From positions 59,553-123,552 of the forward strand of contig CALADS010000005.1 of NCBI GenBank assembly GCA_937890825.1: a DNA stretch of 64,000 nucleotides, in the 5' to 3' direction. Position 1 is the stretch's first letter, and each line of letters begins with the position of its first letter. The notes under the pieces were generated by a model. It made no database searches. It was not told where the DNA came from and saw only the letters and a program-made list of their open reading frames with translations. Shown here one piece after another: positions 24,711 through 32,767 of this stretch. The DNA comes from an uncultured Bacteroides sp. (GTDB lineage: Bacteria > Bacteroidota > Bacteroidia > Bacteroidales > Bacteroidaceae). Position numbers and translations under genes: made by a program.

Positions 24711-27419
24711 TTATAACTTCCAGTTGATACCCACTTCGAAACTGCTTCCAGGTTTGTATCGTTCCACCTCAATTTCGCTGCCGTTTGCCGGTACTTCTTG
24801 TTTGAATATCACTGCCCGGTTCAGCAAATCATTGAATTGTGCTTTTACCGACAGATGCTTATTGATTTGGTAGCCTATGTTCAGGTGAAGGGTGTGAAGT
24901 GGATCTTGTTTCACATCACCTAGTCCTGCGATACCTACCGACTGAATGCGTTTCCCTTGCAGATTGTAGAGCAAAGCTACGTTCATCTGCCGGTCTTCTC
25001 CGAACTTCGGTGAATACGTCAGGTCTGCGTTGACCAGAATGGGTGAAGCACCCTGTAGCGGTCGTTCCTTGTTTGTATACGCACCTCCCTGAGGCAGTTT
25101 CACATTGGTATACATATAGCTTACGTTGGCTCCTATTCTCAAATCCTTGTATAGCAACTTGCGTACTTCCGCTTCTACACCTCCTGCCATACCATTGTCG
25201 GCATTCTGGAAACTGTGTAGTGTAGCTCCCCCTTGAAGGGCTTGTGTTCGTTCAATGGGGCTTTCCAGGTATTTAAAGTATCCCGTTACAGAGAACATAT
25301 CCCCATTCTCTCTGAAGTACTCGTATCTCAAGTCAAAGTTGTAGTTATATCCGTTCTTCAAGTCTTCGTTACCTCGAATCTGTGCCGATCCATATGATTC
25401 TTGATAGAGGAACGGAGCCATTTCTACGAACGACGGTCGGGTTACTGTGCGCGAAGCAGCCAATCTCAATGAATGTTCTTTATTGAATGTATATTTCATG
25501 TTGAGCGTAGGAAACAAATCGTGTTGGTTCAAGTCCCTGCGTCGGCTATACCAATCACCTCCATCGGTAGAATAGCGTACCCATTGTTCGCTTTTCTCAT
25601 AGCGCAGACCAATGTTTACCAGCCATTCCCGGGTAGGGTAGAAGTCGGTAGTAAGATATGCTGCATAGATTCTGTTCCCTGCTTTGTAACTGTCTTTAGG
25701 CTGCTTGATGCGCTGAATCACTATGTTGCCGTCTGATACGTTTGTCTGGTTCAGGAATCCCTCGGTATTGTAAGGGTCTTGTATCTCCGGATTTAATTTA
25801 TTCAAGTTGTAATAGAAACGTGTAGCTTCATAGTCGCGAGTTTTGTCTTTAAAATCTGCTCCTGCTGCCACAAAATTTTCTTCACCCCATTTCCATTTCA
25901 GAGCCAAGTGTGCATTCCATTCTTTTTCTTCCAGTGAACCATAATAACGCATGGTTTCCTGTCTGTTCAGTTTGAAGAGGCTCAGATTGCCATCCTCATC
26001 ACGATTATACATCACCTGTCTGCGGTCGGGTTCTTCGCTCGATGTAAGGCTGTATGCTCCGCTCCAGTCCAGTTCCCACCGATTGCCGGCTCCCATTCTG
26101 TGTATACCATTCAGTTGGTGGTTTTGTAGAGTATAGATATGTGTCACGTTGTTGGTACCCAACAGGTCGTGTCCTTCGCTGTCGATTCCTTCTCGGCGTT
26201 GAAACGTATCCGTGGCGCGGCGTACATAGAATACAGTATAACCTATCCGGTCGCTCTTACGTAGGGTATAGCCTATATGTCCCAAGGCTGCTGCTTCCAG
26301 ATGTTGGGCATAACTGTTGTACGTAAAGTCGTCCAATATGTTACCTTGCGTTTCCAATGTCTTGTAGGAACAATCTTCCATGTTCTGGAAACTGTTGCTC
26401 AGACTAGCAGAAGCCAGTACACTCAATGTCTGTGAACCTAGGCTGAAGTTCTTTCCAAATCCTACGCTTCCTCCCAAGTCGGGCAGTGCCGTTTTCTTCT
26501 TGACATCGAATGAAGTATCAAAAATGTTTTTAGTTTTTACATATTCATCGAAGTCTACCAAAGCCATGTTCATCGCTTTGTTGTCTACGCTTGCTTTTCC
26601 GAAGAGTGTCCCCCTTCTATCCATTTGCCAGCGGTCTGTACCGATGGTACCAAAGGTACCTCCTGTGTGTACTCCTATTTGTAGGAAATCTTCCGTTACA
26701 TTCTCCTTGGTGCTGATATCGATATGTGCTCCTGAATAATCGGCAAATGATTGTGCGTCATATACCTTGCTTACCGTAATATTCTGTACGGTAGAGGTAG
26801 GAAACAAGTCTAGCGGAATCAATTTATTATCGGGATTGGGTGATGCAATGGGCATACCATTCAGTGTAGTGATGCTGTAGCGGTCGCCCAGCCCTCTTAC
26901 TATTAATTGTCCGGCATCGGCGATAGAAATTCCTGTAAGTTTCTTCACCCCCTCCTGCACATTACCAATTCCTTTGATGCCCATTTCCTTTGCGCCCAGA
27001 TTTTCGATAGCTAGTGTAGCTTTTTGTCTTTCCATTTGCAGCGCTTTTTCACCTTCCAGATTCTTCCGGGCCACTACAGCCACTTCGTTCAGTGTCTGTG
27101 CATCTGTTTCCATTTCGAAGAGTAACTCAGTTGCTTCCTGTTCGTTTACCTGACAGTTAAGTGAGATGTCTTTATACCCTACATATCTTACCAGTAAGGT
27201 GCATGCCTTTTGGTTTACTTCCAGTACAAACTTGCCATCTATGTCGGCAATAGTTCCTAGCGTAGAGCCTTCTATTTGTACAGTGGCTCCCGTCAGCGGT
27301 TCTTTAGTCAGTTTATCAACTACTGTTCCTCGTATGGTGCCCGCCATGGCTGCCATAATCGATAGAGTGAGGAACAAAATCAGGAAGAACACCTTCCCTA
27401 AATCTACTTTCATACTCAT
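24711..27419 (-). CDS. TonB-dependent outer-membrane receptor with CarboxypepD_reg-like domain
   Basis: The 902-residue protein starts at 27419 or 27413 and has a signal peptide ending near IMAAMAG. Residues ~25-110 (GTIRGTVVDKLTKEPLTGAT, then GTIADIDGKF) form the CarboxypepD_reg-like N-terminal domain common in this phylum. The plug follows at ~130-240 (GIGNVQEGVKKLTGISIADA, then RGLGDRYSITTLNG, TVQNITVSKVYDAQ). The rest is a 22-strand barrel ending SFEVGINWKL. No SusD gene is adjacent. A surface beta-helix lipoprotein, a porin and pst genes follow on the same strand, and two Pho-box-like repeats precede it. I infer uptake of phosphate or a phosphorylated compound under phosphate limitation. 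Confidence 0.88.
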   Translation of the reverse strand: MSMKVDLGKVFFLILFLTLSIMAAMAGTIRGTVVDKLTKEPLTGATVQIEGSTLGTIADIDGKFVLEVNQKACTLLVRYVGYKDISLNCQVNEQEATELLFEMETDAQTLNEVAVVARKNLEGEKALQMERQKATLAIENLGAKEMGIKGIGNVQEGVKKLTGISIADAGQLIVRGLGDRYSITTLNGMPIASPNPDNKLIPLDLFPTSTVQNITVSKVYDAQSFADYSGAHIDISTKENVTEDFLQIGVHTGGTFGTIGTDRWQMDRRGTLFGKASVDNKAMNMALVDFDEYVKTKNIFDTSFDVKKKTALPDLGGSVGFGKNFSLGSQTLSVLASASLSNSFQNMEDCSYKTLETQGNILDDFTYNSYAQHLEAAALGHIGYTLRKSDRIGYTVFYVRRATDTFQRREGIDSEGHDLLGTNNVTHIYTLQNHQLNGIHRMGAGNRWELDWSGAYSLTSSEEPDRRQVMYNRDEDGNLSLFKLNRQETMRYYGSLEEKEWNAHLALKWKWGEENFVAAGADFKDKTRDYEATRFYYNLNKLNPEIQDPYNTEGFLNQTNVSDGNIVIQRIKQPKDSYKAGNRIYAAYLTTDFYPTREWLVNIGLRYEKSEQWVRYSTDGGDWYSRRRDLNQHDLFPTLNMKYTFNKEHSLRLAASRTVTRPSFVEMAPFLYQESYGSAQIRGNEDLKNGYNYNFDLRYEYFRENGDMFSVTGYFKYLESPIERTQALQGGATLHSFQNADNGMAGGVEAEVRKLLYKDLRIGANVSYMYTNVKLPQGGAYTNKERPLQGASPILVNADLTYSPKFGEDRQMNVALLYNLQGKRIQSVGIAGLGDVKQDPLHTLHLNIGYQINKHLSVKAQFNDLLNRAVIFKQEVPANGSEIEVERYKPGSSFEVGINWKL

Positions 27420-27456
27420 CTTTACTAGTCTTTTCTAATCTTTTCTTTTTCCGCTG

Positions 27457-27535
27457 CAAAGATGAGGGTTTGCTGTTACAAGGTTTCTACATCGGTGCGA
27501 CATCCCTGTGCCGTTCGTGTTACAAGAATGTTGCG
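27457..27535 (-). promoter_or_regulatory. TonB receptor promoter with two Pho-box-like direct repeats
   Basis: On the minus strand the -7-like box is CATCTTTG (27457-27464), followed by GCAGCGG exactly as in the porin promoter. Upstream lie TGTAGAA-ACCT-TGTAACA (27474-27491) and CGCAACA-TTCT-TGTAACA (27518-27535). Both are 7-4-7 direct repeats, and their starts are 44 bp apart, four multiples of 11 bp. Confidence 0.55.
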
Positions 27536-27800
27536 TACTCTATCTTTCTTCTATTTTATCACTACCGTTGAAATCCGCTCTATTCTATTTATATTTTACA
27601 TCGTGCAGATAGCTGTTATAGGGCTTTGTAGGGCTATATGGGCACTTGTATAACTTATATTTTTCTTCTATGGGCACGGCGCTTTCTTGCAAAGTCTTTA
27701 TATTTGAATCCTAGATATACTATCGTTAAACTAATACATGAAAGAAGATGAAACTGGTATTTCGTATCATGTACCACTCACCATATCTGAGACCGACCAG

Positions 27801-27878
27801 GGCATGAATAGCTCCGTAGTATATCCACGCAGAGGTACTTGTAAGCGGAGATATTACGGAGGTGGTACGGACGAGTTG
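27801..27878 (-). repeat. Dispersed imperfect-palindrome element, copy A
   Basis: This 78-bp stretch aligns with 41024-41102 in reverse orientation at roughly three quarters identity by eye. The best-conserved block, CCACGCAGAGGTAC at 27825-27838, is identical in both. Each copy can fold: here CTCCGTAGTAT (27812-27822) faces ATATTACGGAG (27851-27861). The rest of 27540-28087 shows nothing I can support as a gene; short frames there have no signal or family resemblance. Confidence 0.6.
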
Positions 27879-28087
27879 TGTTGGAGTACCGATGAGGATG
27901 GAGTGAAGAGAGGTGGCACATGAATAAATGCAGATAAGGGCTTGCGGGATGTCAGCGGTGCACAACTGATAGCAGCTCCACAGTCAGCAATGATTGCCTA
28001 TAGAAAATAGAAAACTTTAAGTTAGATTGTGTGTTTTAAAAAAATATAATAAAAGGGTGTCAACATTGTGCATCTTTGCTTTTCGTA

Positions 28088-28095
28088 TATCTTTG
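28088..28095 (+). promoter_or_regulatory. -7 box before a small hypothetical ORF
   Basis: TATCTTTG matches the consensus and lies 9 nt before the ATG at 28104. That would give a very short leader, or the promoter serves the CNNM gene 470 nt downstream. Confidence 0.4.
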
Positions 28096-28103
28096 CGCTA
28101 AGA

Positions 28104-28472
28104 ATGATACTTCGTTTTATTATATCATCAATCGTGGTTTTGGTGACTTTTTTCGTTGTAGAAGAAAGGCTATCCGATTGTGAATTTGCTTCTGTAGTGT
28201 GTGGACAACTTCCTTGTGAGGCTTCAATAGAGGAGGTTGTCACGCTGACAGTTGTAGGTAGTGAATCGCTGCCGCATCTGGATGGTATGAGACGCTTTCA
28301 TAGAAATCATTCCATCCGGATAGGCTCCGGAGGAAACACTCTGGCAAAGGTGAATATACATTTGAGCGTCTGTCCGTCCGGACGATGCTTGAACAATAAC
28401 ATCCACCTTTTCGATGCAGCAGGTATCGGAAAGGTGGATTCTTATATTTTCTGGAGGAATCTGCGGATTTAA
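28104..28472 (+). CDS. Hypothetical 122-residue protein with N-terminal membrane segment
   Basis: This is the only sizeable plus-strand frame between the TonB promoter and the CNNM gene. It starts MILRFIISSIVVLVTFFVVE, a convincing membrane or signal-anchor helix, and continues with a Cys-containing polar region (DCEFASVVCGQLPCEA, then LSVCPSGRCLNNN). It has a -7 box just upstream. I recognise no family. Codon usage looks less regular than in neighbouring genes, so it may be a decayed gene or chance. Confidence 0.35.
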   Translation: MILRFIISSIVVLVTFFVVEERLSDCEFASVVCGQLPCEASIEEVVTLTVVGSESLPHLDGMRRFHRNHSIRIGSGGNTLAKVNIHLSVCPSGRCLNNNIHLFDAAGIGKVDSYIFWRNLRI

Positions 28473-28563
28473 TACCTTGTCTTTCTCTTCTTTATGTGCG
28501 GAGATAGATTAAACTGGCAGCCCTTTCTCCCGGCTGCACTTATTATTCACCAAAATTATTCGA

Positions 28564-29625
28564 ATGGTTATTATTATACTTTATTTTTTGGGAGCTCTTT
28601 CCCTGTCTTTTTTGTGTTCTATACTCGAAGCCGTGTTACTCTCCACTCCGATGTCATACATCACCATGAAGGAGAGCGAAGGCAACCGTACTGCTTCTTT
28701 AATGAAGAGCTATAAAAACAATGTAGACCGTCCTGTAGGTGCTATTTTGTCACTCAACACTATTGCCCATACTATCGGTTCGGCTGGTGTAGGCGCTGAG
28801 TCTATCAAACTGTTTGGTGAGGAGTATTTTGGTATTATTTCTGCCATTCTTACTCTGCTTATCTTGGTTTTATCCGAGATTATCCCCAAGACTATCGGTG
28901 CCAATTACTGGCGTACGCTAGCCATGCCATCTACCCGTATCATTCGGGTGCTGATTATCATTTCTTATCCGTTGGTACTGCTTTCAGAACTTATCACCAA
29001 AGTGTTTACTCCTAAACATCCGCCAGTATCTGTGAGCCGTGAAGAGGTGTCTGCCATGGTAGATGTAGGTACCGATGAAGGAGTATTCCGTGAATCGGAA
29101 AGCAAGATTATAAAAAGTTGTATTCATCTGTCAGGAGTAAAGGCCCGCGAGATAATGACTCCTTCCGTGGTGGTGGAGTCTGCCGACGAACACCTGACTT
29201 TGAAAGAATTCTATGAGCAGTACCGGTGGAACTTTTCTCGTATACCTGTCTATCATCACTCGAAAGATTACATCACAGGTTATATTATGAAAGATGCTAT
29301 TCTCAAGGCTTTGTCTGATGACTGCTTTGATATGCGAGTAGCTGAATTCTCTCGTCCCATTCTTTCTTTTAGTGAAGAAGAATCGGTCTATCACATTTGG
29401 GAAAGAATGCTGGCCAAACGTGAACACATCTCAATCATTGTAGATGAATACGGATGCTTGCGCGGTGTGGTATCTATGGAAGATGTGATAGAAACCATGA
29501 CGGGAGTAGAAATCGTAGACGAAGACGATGTGGCCGTAGATATGCAGGCTTTTGCCAAGGAGAAAACGGCACAGATGAAGCTTACAAAGTATGAAAATAG
29601 TCGGTTGGAAAAATTGAACAAATGA
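28564..29625 (+). CDS. CNNM/CorC (hemolysin-type) membrane protein with CBS domains
   Basis: The 353-residue protein has an N-terminal DUF21/CNNM transmembrane domain (about residues 1-150, including SEIIPKTIGANYWRTLAMPS) and a pair of CBS domains (residues ~195-325, VKAREIMTPSVVV and IIVDEYGCLRGVVSMEDVIE). The family includes Mg2+/Co2+ efflux proteins of the CorC/YtfL type; the hemolysin name is historical. It lacks the C-terminal CorC_HlyC domain, as the sequence ends shortly after the CBS pair. It overlaps trkH by ATGA, so the two are co-translated, which suggests a joint role in cation homeostasis. Confidence 0.88.
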   Translation: MVIIILYFLGALSLSFLCSILEAVLLSTPMSYITMKESEGNRTASLMKSYKNNVDRPVGAILSLNTIAHTIGSAGVGAESIKLFGEEYFGIISAILTLLILVLSEIIPKTIGANYWRTLAMPSTRIIRVLIIISYPLVLLSELITKVFTPKHPPVSVSREEVSAMVDVGTDEGVFRESESKIIKSCIHLSGVKAREIMTPSVVVESADEHLTLKEFYEQYRWNFSRIPVYHHSKDYITGYIMKDAILKALSDDCFDMRVAEFSRPILSFSEEESVYHIWERMLAKREHISIIVDEYGCLRGVVSMEDVIETMTGVEIVDEDDVAVDMQAFAKEKTAQMKLTKYENSRLEKLNK

Positions 29626-31025
29626 TGAACAATAAGATTAAAGCCCAGTGCAAGGCATTATTTCTGCAACTTCGCAGAAGTTTGATGCGAATTTCTTTGG
29701 AGCAGTGGATATGTTTTGGTATGCGGGCACATATGCCGCAACGGCAACTGATGATAGTTTATGCAGGATATTCTCTTTTGGGTACTTTACTGTTGATATT
29801 GCCTGTTGCTTCTACCAGACCGATATCTGTAGTAGACCATCTGTTTACTGTAGTAAGTGCCGTTTCTACTACCGGTCTGTCTACGGTGGATGTCTCTGTC
29901 AGTTACACCTTTTTCGGTCAAGCGGTTATTTTGCTGCTTATTCAAATGGGTGGTTTTGGTTATATGACCCTATCATCTTATATTATGTTTAAACTGACAG
30001 GCAGGTTTGGTACAGAGAAGGCTAAACTTTTTCAGACACAGTTTGCTTTCCCCGATACGTTGGATTCGGAAAGTATGCTTCGCAACATTGTCAATTACAC
30101 CTTGCTCTTCGAAGTGGCCGGTTTTATTCTGTTGTGTCCTTATTTTGTGCTGACAGGGGTGGATCAACCGGTTTGGTCAGCTCTTTTTCACACCGTTTCG
30201 GCCTTTTGTACTGCAGGATTCAGCATCTATACAGATAATTTGATGCGGTTTCAGACCGATGTGTATGTGAATATTGTTATCATGGGGCTCAGTGTAGCCG
30301 GCGCTATGGGATTCATCATGATGACAGACCTTACTCGGAAGTTTACGTGTAAAGGACACAGGGTATCGTTCACAACGAAGGTAATTGTCACCATCACCGG
30401 ACTGCTGGCGCTATGGGGAACGGTGCATTTGTATTTCTTTGAAGACTCGTTTCAGTATATGTCCGCTGGCAACCGTCTGATGGCCTCTCTCTTCCAGTCT
30501 ATCTCTGCTATGACTACAGTAGGATATAATACTGTAGACGTAAGCCAAATGGTGCCTTTTTCTCTGTTGATACTGACCGTAACGATGTATGTGGGGGCCT
30601 CTCCTTCGGGCACAGGCGGTGGATTAAAGTCTACTACCATATCAGCTCTTTATGCCTATACCAAAAGTACATTAGGCTTGCGGAAGGAAGTGTCTTTATG
30701 TGGCAATGTTATTCCTGTTTATCGCATCACTTCAGCACTTACTACCGTATTGTTTTATACATTCATCGCATTCGGAGGCATTTATTGCATCGGACTTTTT
30801 GAACCAGATCATGTGGATTTCCTCAAGATATCTTTTGAGGCAGTATCCGCACTGGCCACTGCGGGACTTACTTCGGGTATACTGTCGGAAATTACAGTGG
30901 GTAGTAAAATTGTGCTCATTCTGCTAATGTACATCGGTCGTGTGGGGGTGATAACTTTCGGCAATGCTCTGTTGGCGCGGAAATACCCACATCCAGCCAA
31001 AACCACCGATGATATGGCTGTGTAG
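29622..31025 (+). CDS. TrkH/KtrB-type potassium uptake membrane subunit
   Basis: The ATG at 29622 overlaps the upstream TGA; ATG at 29625 is also possible. The 467-residue protein has the four selectivity-filter loops of this superfamily: AVSTTGLS, AFCTAGFS, AMTTVGYN and ALATAGLT. It also has PSGTGGGLKSTTISAL. The size fits KtrB-like proteins with an N-terminal extension. It moves K+ with Na+ or H+ and normally needs a TrkA/KtrA regulatory subunit, which is not in this window. It is translationally coupled to the CNNM gene and followed by a bidirectional hairpin. Confidence 0.9.
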   Translation: MMNNKIKAQCKALFLQLRRSLMRISLEQWICFGMRAHMPQRQLMIVYAGYSLLGTLLLILPVASTRPISVVDHLFTVVSAVSTTGLSTVDVSVSYTFFGQAVILLLIQMGGFGYMTLSSYIMFKLTGRFGTEKAKLFQTQFAFPDTLDSESMLRNIVNYTLLFEVAGFILLCPYFVLTGVDQPVWSALFHTVSAFCTAGFSIYTDNLMRFQTDVYVNIVIMGLSVAGAMGFIMMTDLTRKFTCKGHRVSFTTKVIVTITGLLALWGTVHLYFFEDSFQYMSAGNRLMASLFQSISAMTTVGYNTVDVSQMVPFSLLILTVTMYVGASPSGTGGGLKSTTISALYAYTKSTLGLRKEVSLCGNVIPVYRITSALTTVLFYTFIAFGGIYCIGLFEPDHVDFLKISFEAVSALATAGLTSGILSEITVGSKIVLILLMYIGRVGVITFGNALLARKYPHPAKTTDDMAV

Positions 31026-31053
31026 AATCGTTGAGAAGAATAACACATAACAT

Positions 31054-31092
31054 AAAAGGCTGCAATCGTTTTTACGTACGATGCAGCCTTTT
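31054..31092. terminator. Bidirectional terminator between trkH and thioredoxin
   Basis: AAAAGGCTGCA at 31054-31064 pairs with TGCAGCCTTTT at 31082-31092, with a further ATCGT/ACGAT extension around a bulge. A and T flanks allow use from both sides. Confidence 0.75.
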
Positions 31093-31125
31093 ATATTACA
31101 TATACTAATCTGTGGTCTTTCTGGT

Positions 31126-31449
31126 TTAGCCAATCAGCTGTTCGGCTTTCTGGGCCAGTGCTGCATAAGGCATACCACCCACGTGGCGCTCAATGTTGCC
31201 TTCACGGTCAATGAAGAACAGCGTAGGTATGCTCATGATACGGGCTGCCTGTGCCAGTGCTTCGTTCTGGTCTACGTCTACCTTCAGTACCTTTACCCGG
31301 CCTTCGTATTCATGGGCCAGCTTTTCGATGAGCGGTGCCAATGCTTTACAAGGTCCGCACCAAGTGGCATAGAAATCGATGATGACCGGAGTCTTGCCGG
31401 TATAGTCGTAACCCTTCAGATAAGGCAGATAAGTGTTGATTGTTTCCAT
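31126..31449 (-). CDS. trxA: Thioredoxin
   Basis: The 107-residue cytoplasmic protein has FYATWCGPCKALAPL with the redox pair Cys31-Cys34, and the cis-proline segment MSIPTLFFIDREG. Length and motifs are those of classical thioredoxin, although Bacteroides encodes several paralogues. It reduces disulfides in metabolic enzymes and stress proteins and is important for oxygen tolerance. Its neighbours are a RIC/LuxR fusion regulator and OxyR, so a shared redox theme is plausible. It has its own full promoter. Confidence 0.92.
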   Translation of the reverse strand: METINTYLPYLKGYDYTGKTPVIIDFYATWCGPCKALAPLIEKLAHEYEGRVKVLKVDVDQNEALAQAARIMSIPTLFFIDREGNIERHVGGMPYAALAQKAEQLIG

Positions 31450-31497
31450 ATACTTTGTTTTTGATGGTTAATACTCTTTTCCTTTGTTTTCTGAGGG

Positions 31498-31528
31498 CAA
31501 AGTTAGAGCATAGATGATAGAACAACAA
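31498..31528 (-). promoter_or_regulatory. Thioredoxin promoter, -33 and -7 boxes
   Basis: On the minus strand TTTG (31525-31528) and TAACTTTG (31498-31505) are separated by 19 nt, the canonical Bacteroides spacing. The start codon is 48 nt downstream. Confidence 0.75.
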
Positions 31529-31606
31529 ACGATATTATCTATCCTTGCATAGATATTCTTTATGATACGCAAAGTTATTGTATCACAAATAGCCTGCCTG
31601 TGTAGT

Positions 31607-32581
31607 TTACTTCTCTATATCTTCGAGCCGAATCAGTTTGTTGGCTATGGCATAAATGATGAGGCCGGCAGTAGAGTGAATCTGCAGTTTGGCAGAAATG
31701 TTCCTGCGGTGGGTGTTGACGGTATGTACCGATAGAAACAGTTTATCGGCAATTTCCTTGGCACTCATTCCCTGGGTGATGCATACGATGATGTCTTTTT
31801 CGCGATTGCTCAATGTTTCTGTCTTTTCTTTTTCGGTCAACACAGCATCATCGTCGTTGGCATAGAGGGTTTCGCCATTTTCTTTAACCTGTTGTTCCAG
31901 TTGCTTTACGGCAGGTACAAAGAGCCGGTCTTCTATGAGGCAGTGCGATGTGAGGTCTTTCTCGCAAGAAATGATGTCCAGCAGTACAGCATTCAGTTGA
32001 TAATTATTCTTTTCCGGATAGTAACGGATAATGATGTCTTTCAGTTCTTTGAGCTTATAGCCGATGGGCGCATGTTTGCCGGCAAACGAGTCAATGGTAT
32101 AGTGATGATTCAACATACCTTGTGACAGTTGCTCTACATACGTAAACACCACCTCATTTTCATATTCCATGTGTTTTCTCACTTCTGCTACATATTCGTC
32201 GTAGAATCGCAAGATGAGCATGGCAATGTCATTGGCAGCCGAACAGTCGATGGCTTCCAAGAGTTTTCGCCGGATGTTGGGCAGATTGAAATTAAGGTAG
32301 TATTCATGGGCTTCTTTTAGATAGCCGATAATAGAGGGCAGGGAGACTTCTTCCCAATGGAATGGCTTGCCTGCTACGTAATTGGCCACTTGCAGAAAGG
32401 TGCCTAGGTCTACTGCGTGTTCTCGGCAGATTTCCTCCACTGTCTTATCGCCTACCCCCAACGATATACCGAAGCGCCCCATTACCAGAATCAGGGCGCT
32501 GTGCTCCTTTACCAGCATACGCATCTTGTCACTGCCTTGATAAACTTTCGAATCTTTCATCATACCTGTTTCTCTTTCCAT
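31607..32581 (-). CDS. RIC-type di-iron hemerythrin domain fused to a LuxR DNA-binding domain
   Basis: Starts at 32581 or at either Met of MMKD (32563/32560) are possible; the -7 box at 32596 favours the latter. Numbered from 32581, residues 1-85 resemble the ScdA/DUF542 N-terminus but lack its Cys pair. Residues ~86-230 form a hemerythrin-like domain with His92, His137, Glu141, His170, His213 and Glu217. The 45-4-29-43-4 spacing nearly matches the six di-iron ligands of YtfE/RIC. Residues ~255-315 are a LuxR-type helix-turn-helix (LSNREKDIIVCITQGMSAKE, then LSVHTVNTHRRNI). I infer a transcription factor sensing NO, oxygen or iron through a di-iron site. It faces oxyR divergently. Confidence 0.85.
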   Translation of the reverse strand: MERETGMMKDSKVYQGSDKMRMLVKEHSALILVMGRFGISLGVGDKTVEEICREHAVDLGTFLQVANYVAGKPFHWEEVSLPSIIGYLKEAHEYYLNFNLPNIRRKLLEAIDCSAANDIAMLILRFYDEYVAEVRKHMEYENEVVFTYVEQLSQGMLNHHYTIDSFAGKHAPIGYKLKELKDIIIRYYPEKNNYQLNAVLLDIISCEKDLTSHCLIEDRLFVPAVKQLEQQVKENGETLYANDDDAVLTEKEKTETLSNREKDIIVCITQGMSAKEIADKLFLSVHTVNTHRRNISAKLQIHSTAGLIIYAIANKLIRLEDIEK

Positions 32582-32595
32582 GTAAATGTTGGTGG

Positions 32596-32603
32596 CAAAA
32601 ATA
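32596..32603 (-). promoter_or_regulatory. -7 box of the RIC/LuxR gene
   Basis: On the minus strand TATTTTTG fits TAnnTTTG, 15 nt before the ATG at 32581 and about 35 nt before MMKD. Confidence 0.5.
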
Positions 32604-32666
32604 CATACGTTTTTTATAATGGGCAATACTTACATGTAGTGATTGGTAAGCCGGCTGATAATAGAT

Positions 32667-32686
32667 AATACCTTGTTCTGGGTATT
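32667..32686. promoter_or_regulatory. Inverted repeat in the divergent RIC/LuxR-oxyR region
   Basis: AATACC-ttgttctg-GGTATT is a perfect 6-bp inverted repeat around 8 nt. Its position between the two divergent promoters suits a binding site for either regulator; its form (AT-rich dyad) fits LysR-type sites loosely. Confidence 0.4.
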
Positions 32687-32733
32687 GCTTCTTTTTTATA
32701 CTTGCTGGTGGTGGTAAACTACTTATTTATCGT

Positions 32734-32741
32734 TACATTTG
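32734..32741 (+). promoter_or_regulatory. -7 box of oxyR
   Basis: TACATTTG matches TAnnTTTG and lies 26 nt upstream of the oxyR ATG at 32768; this also argues against the longer frame from 32702. Confidence 0.6.
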
Positions 32742-32767
32742 CAGGGATACATAAGGATTCGGTAATT

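Noticed and set aside
27726..27965. Minus-strand ORF of 79 codons
   Set aside because: It runs through repeat copy A; the similarity to copy B is at DNA level with structure-like changes, and there is no clear start or signal, so I list it as a repeat and not a gene.
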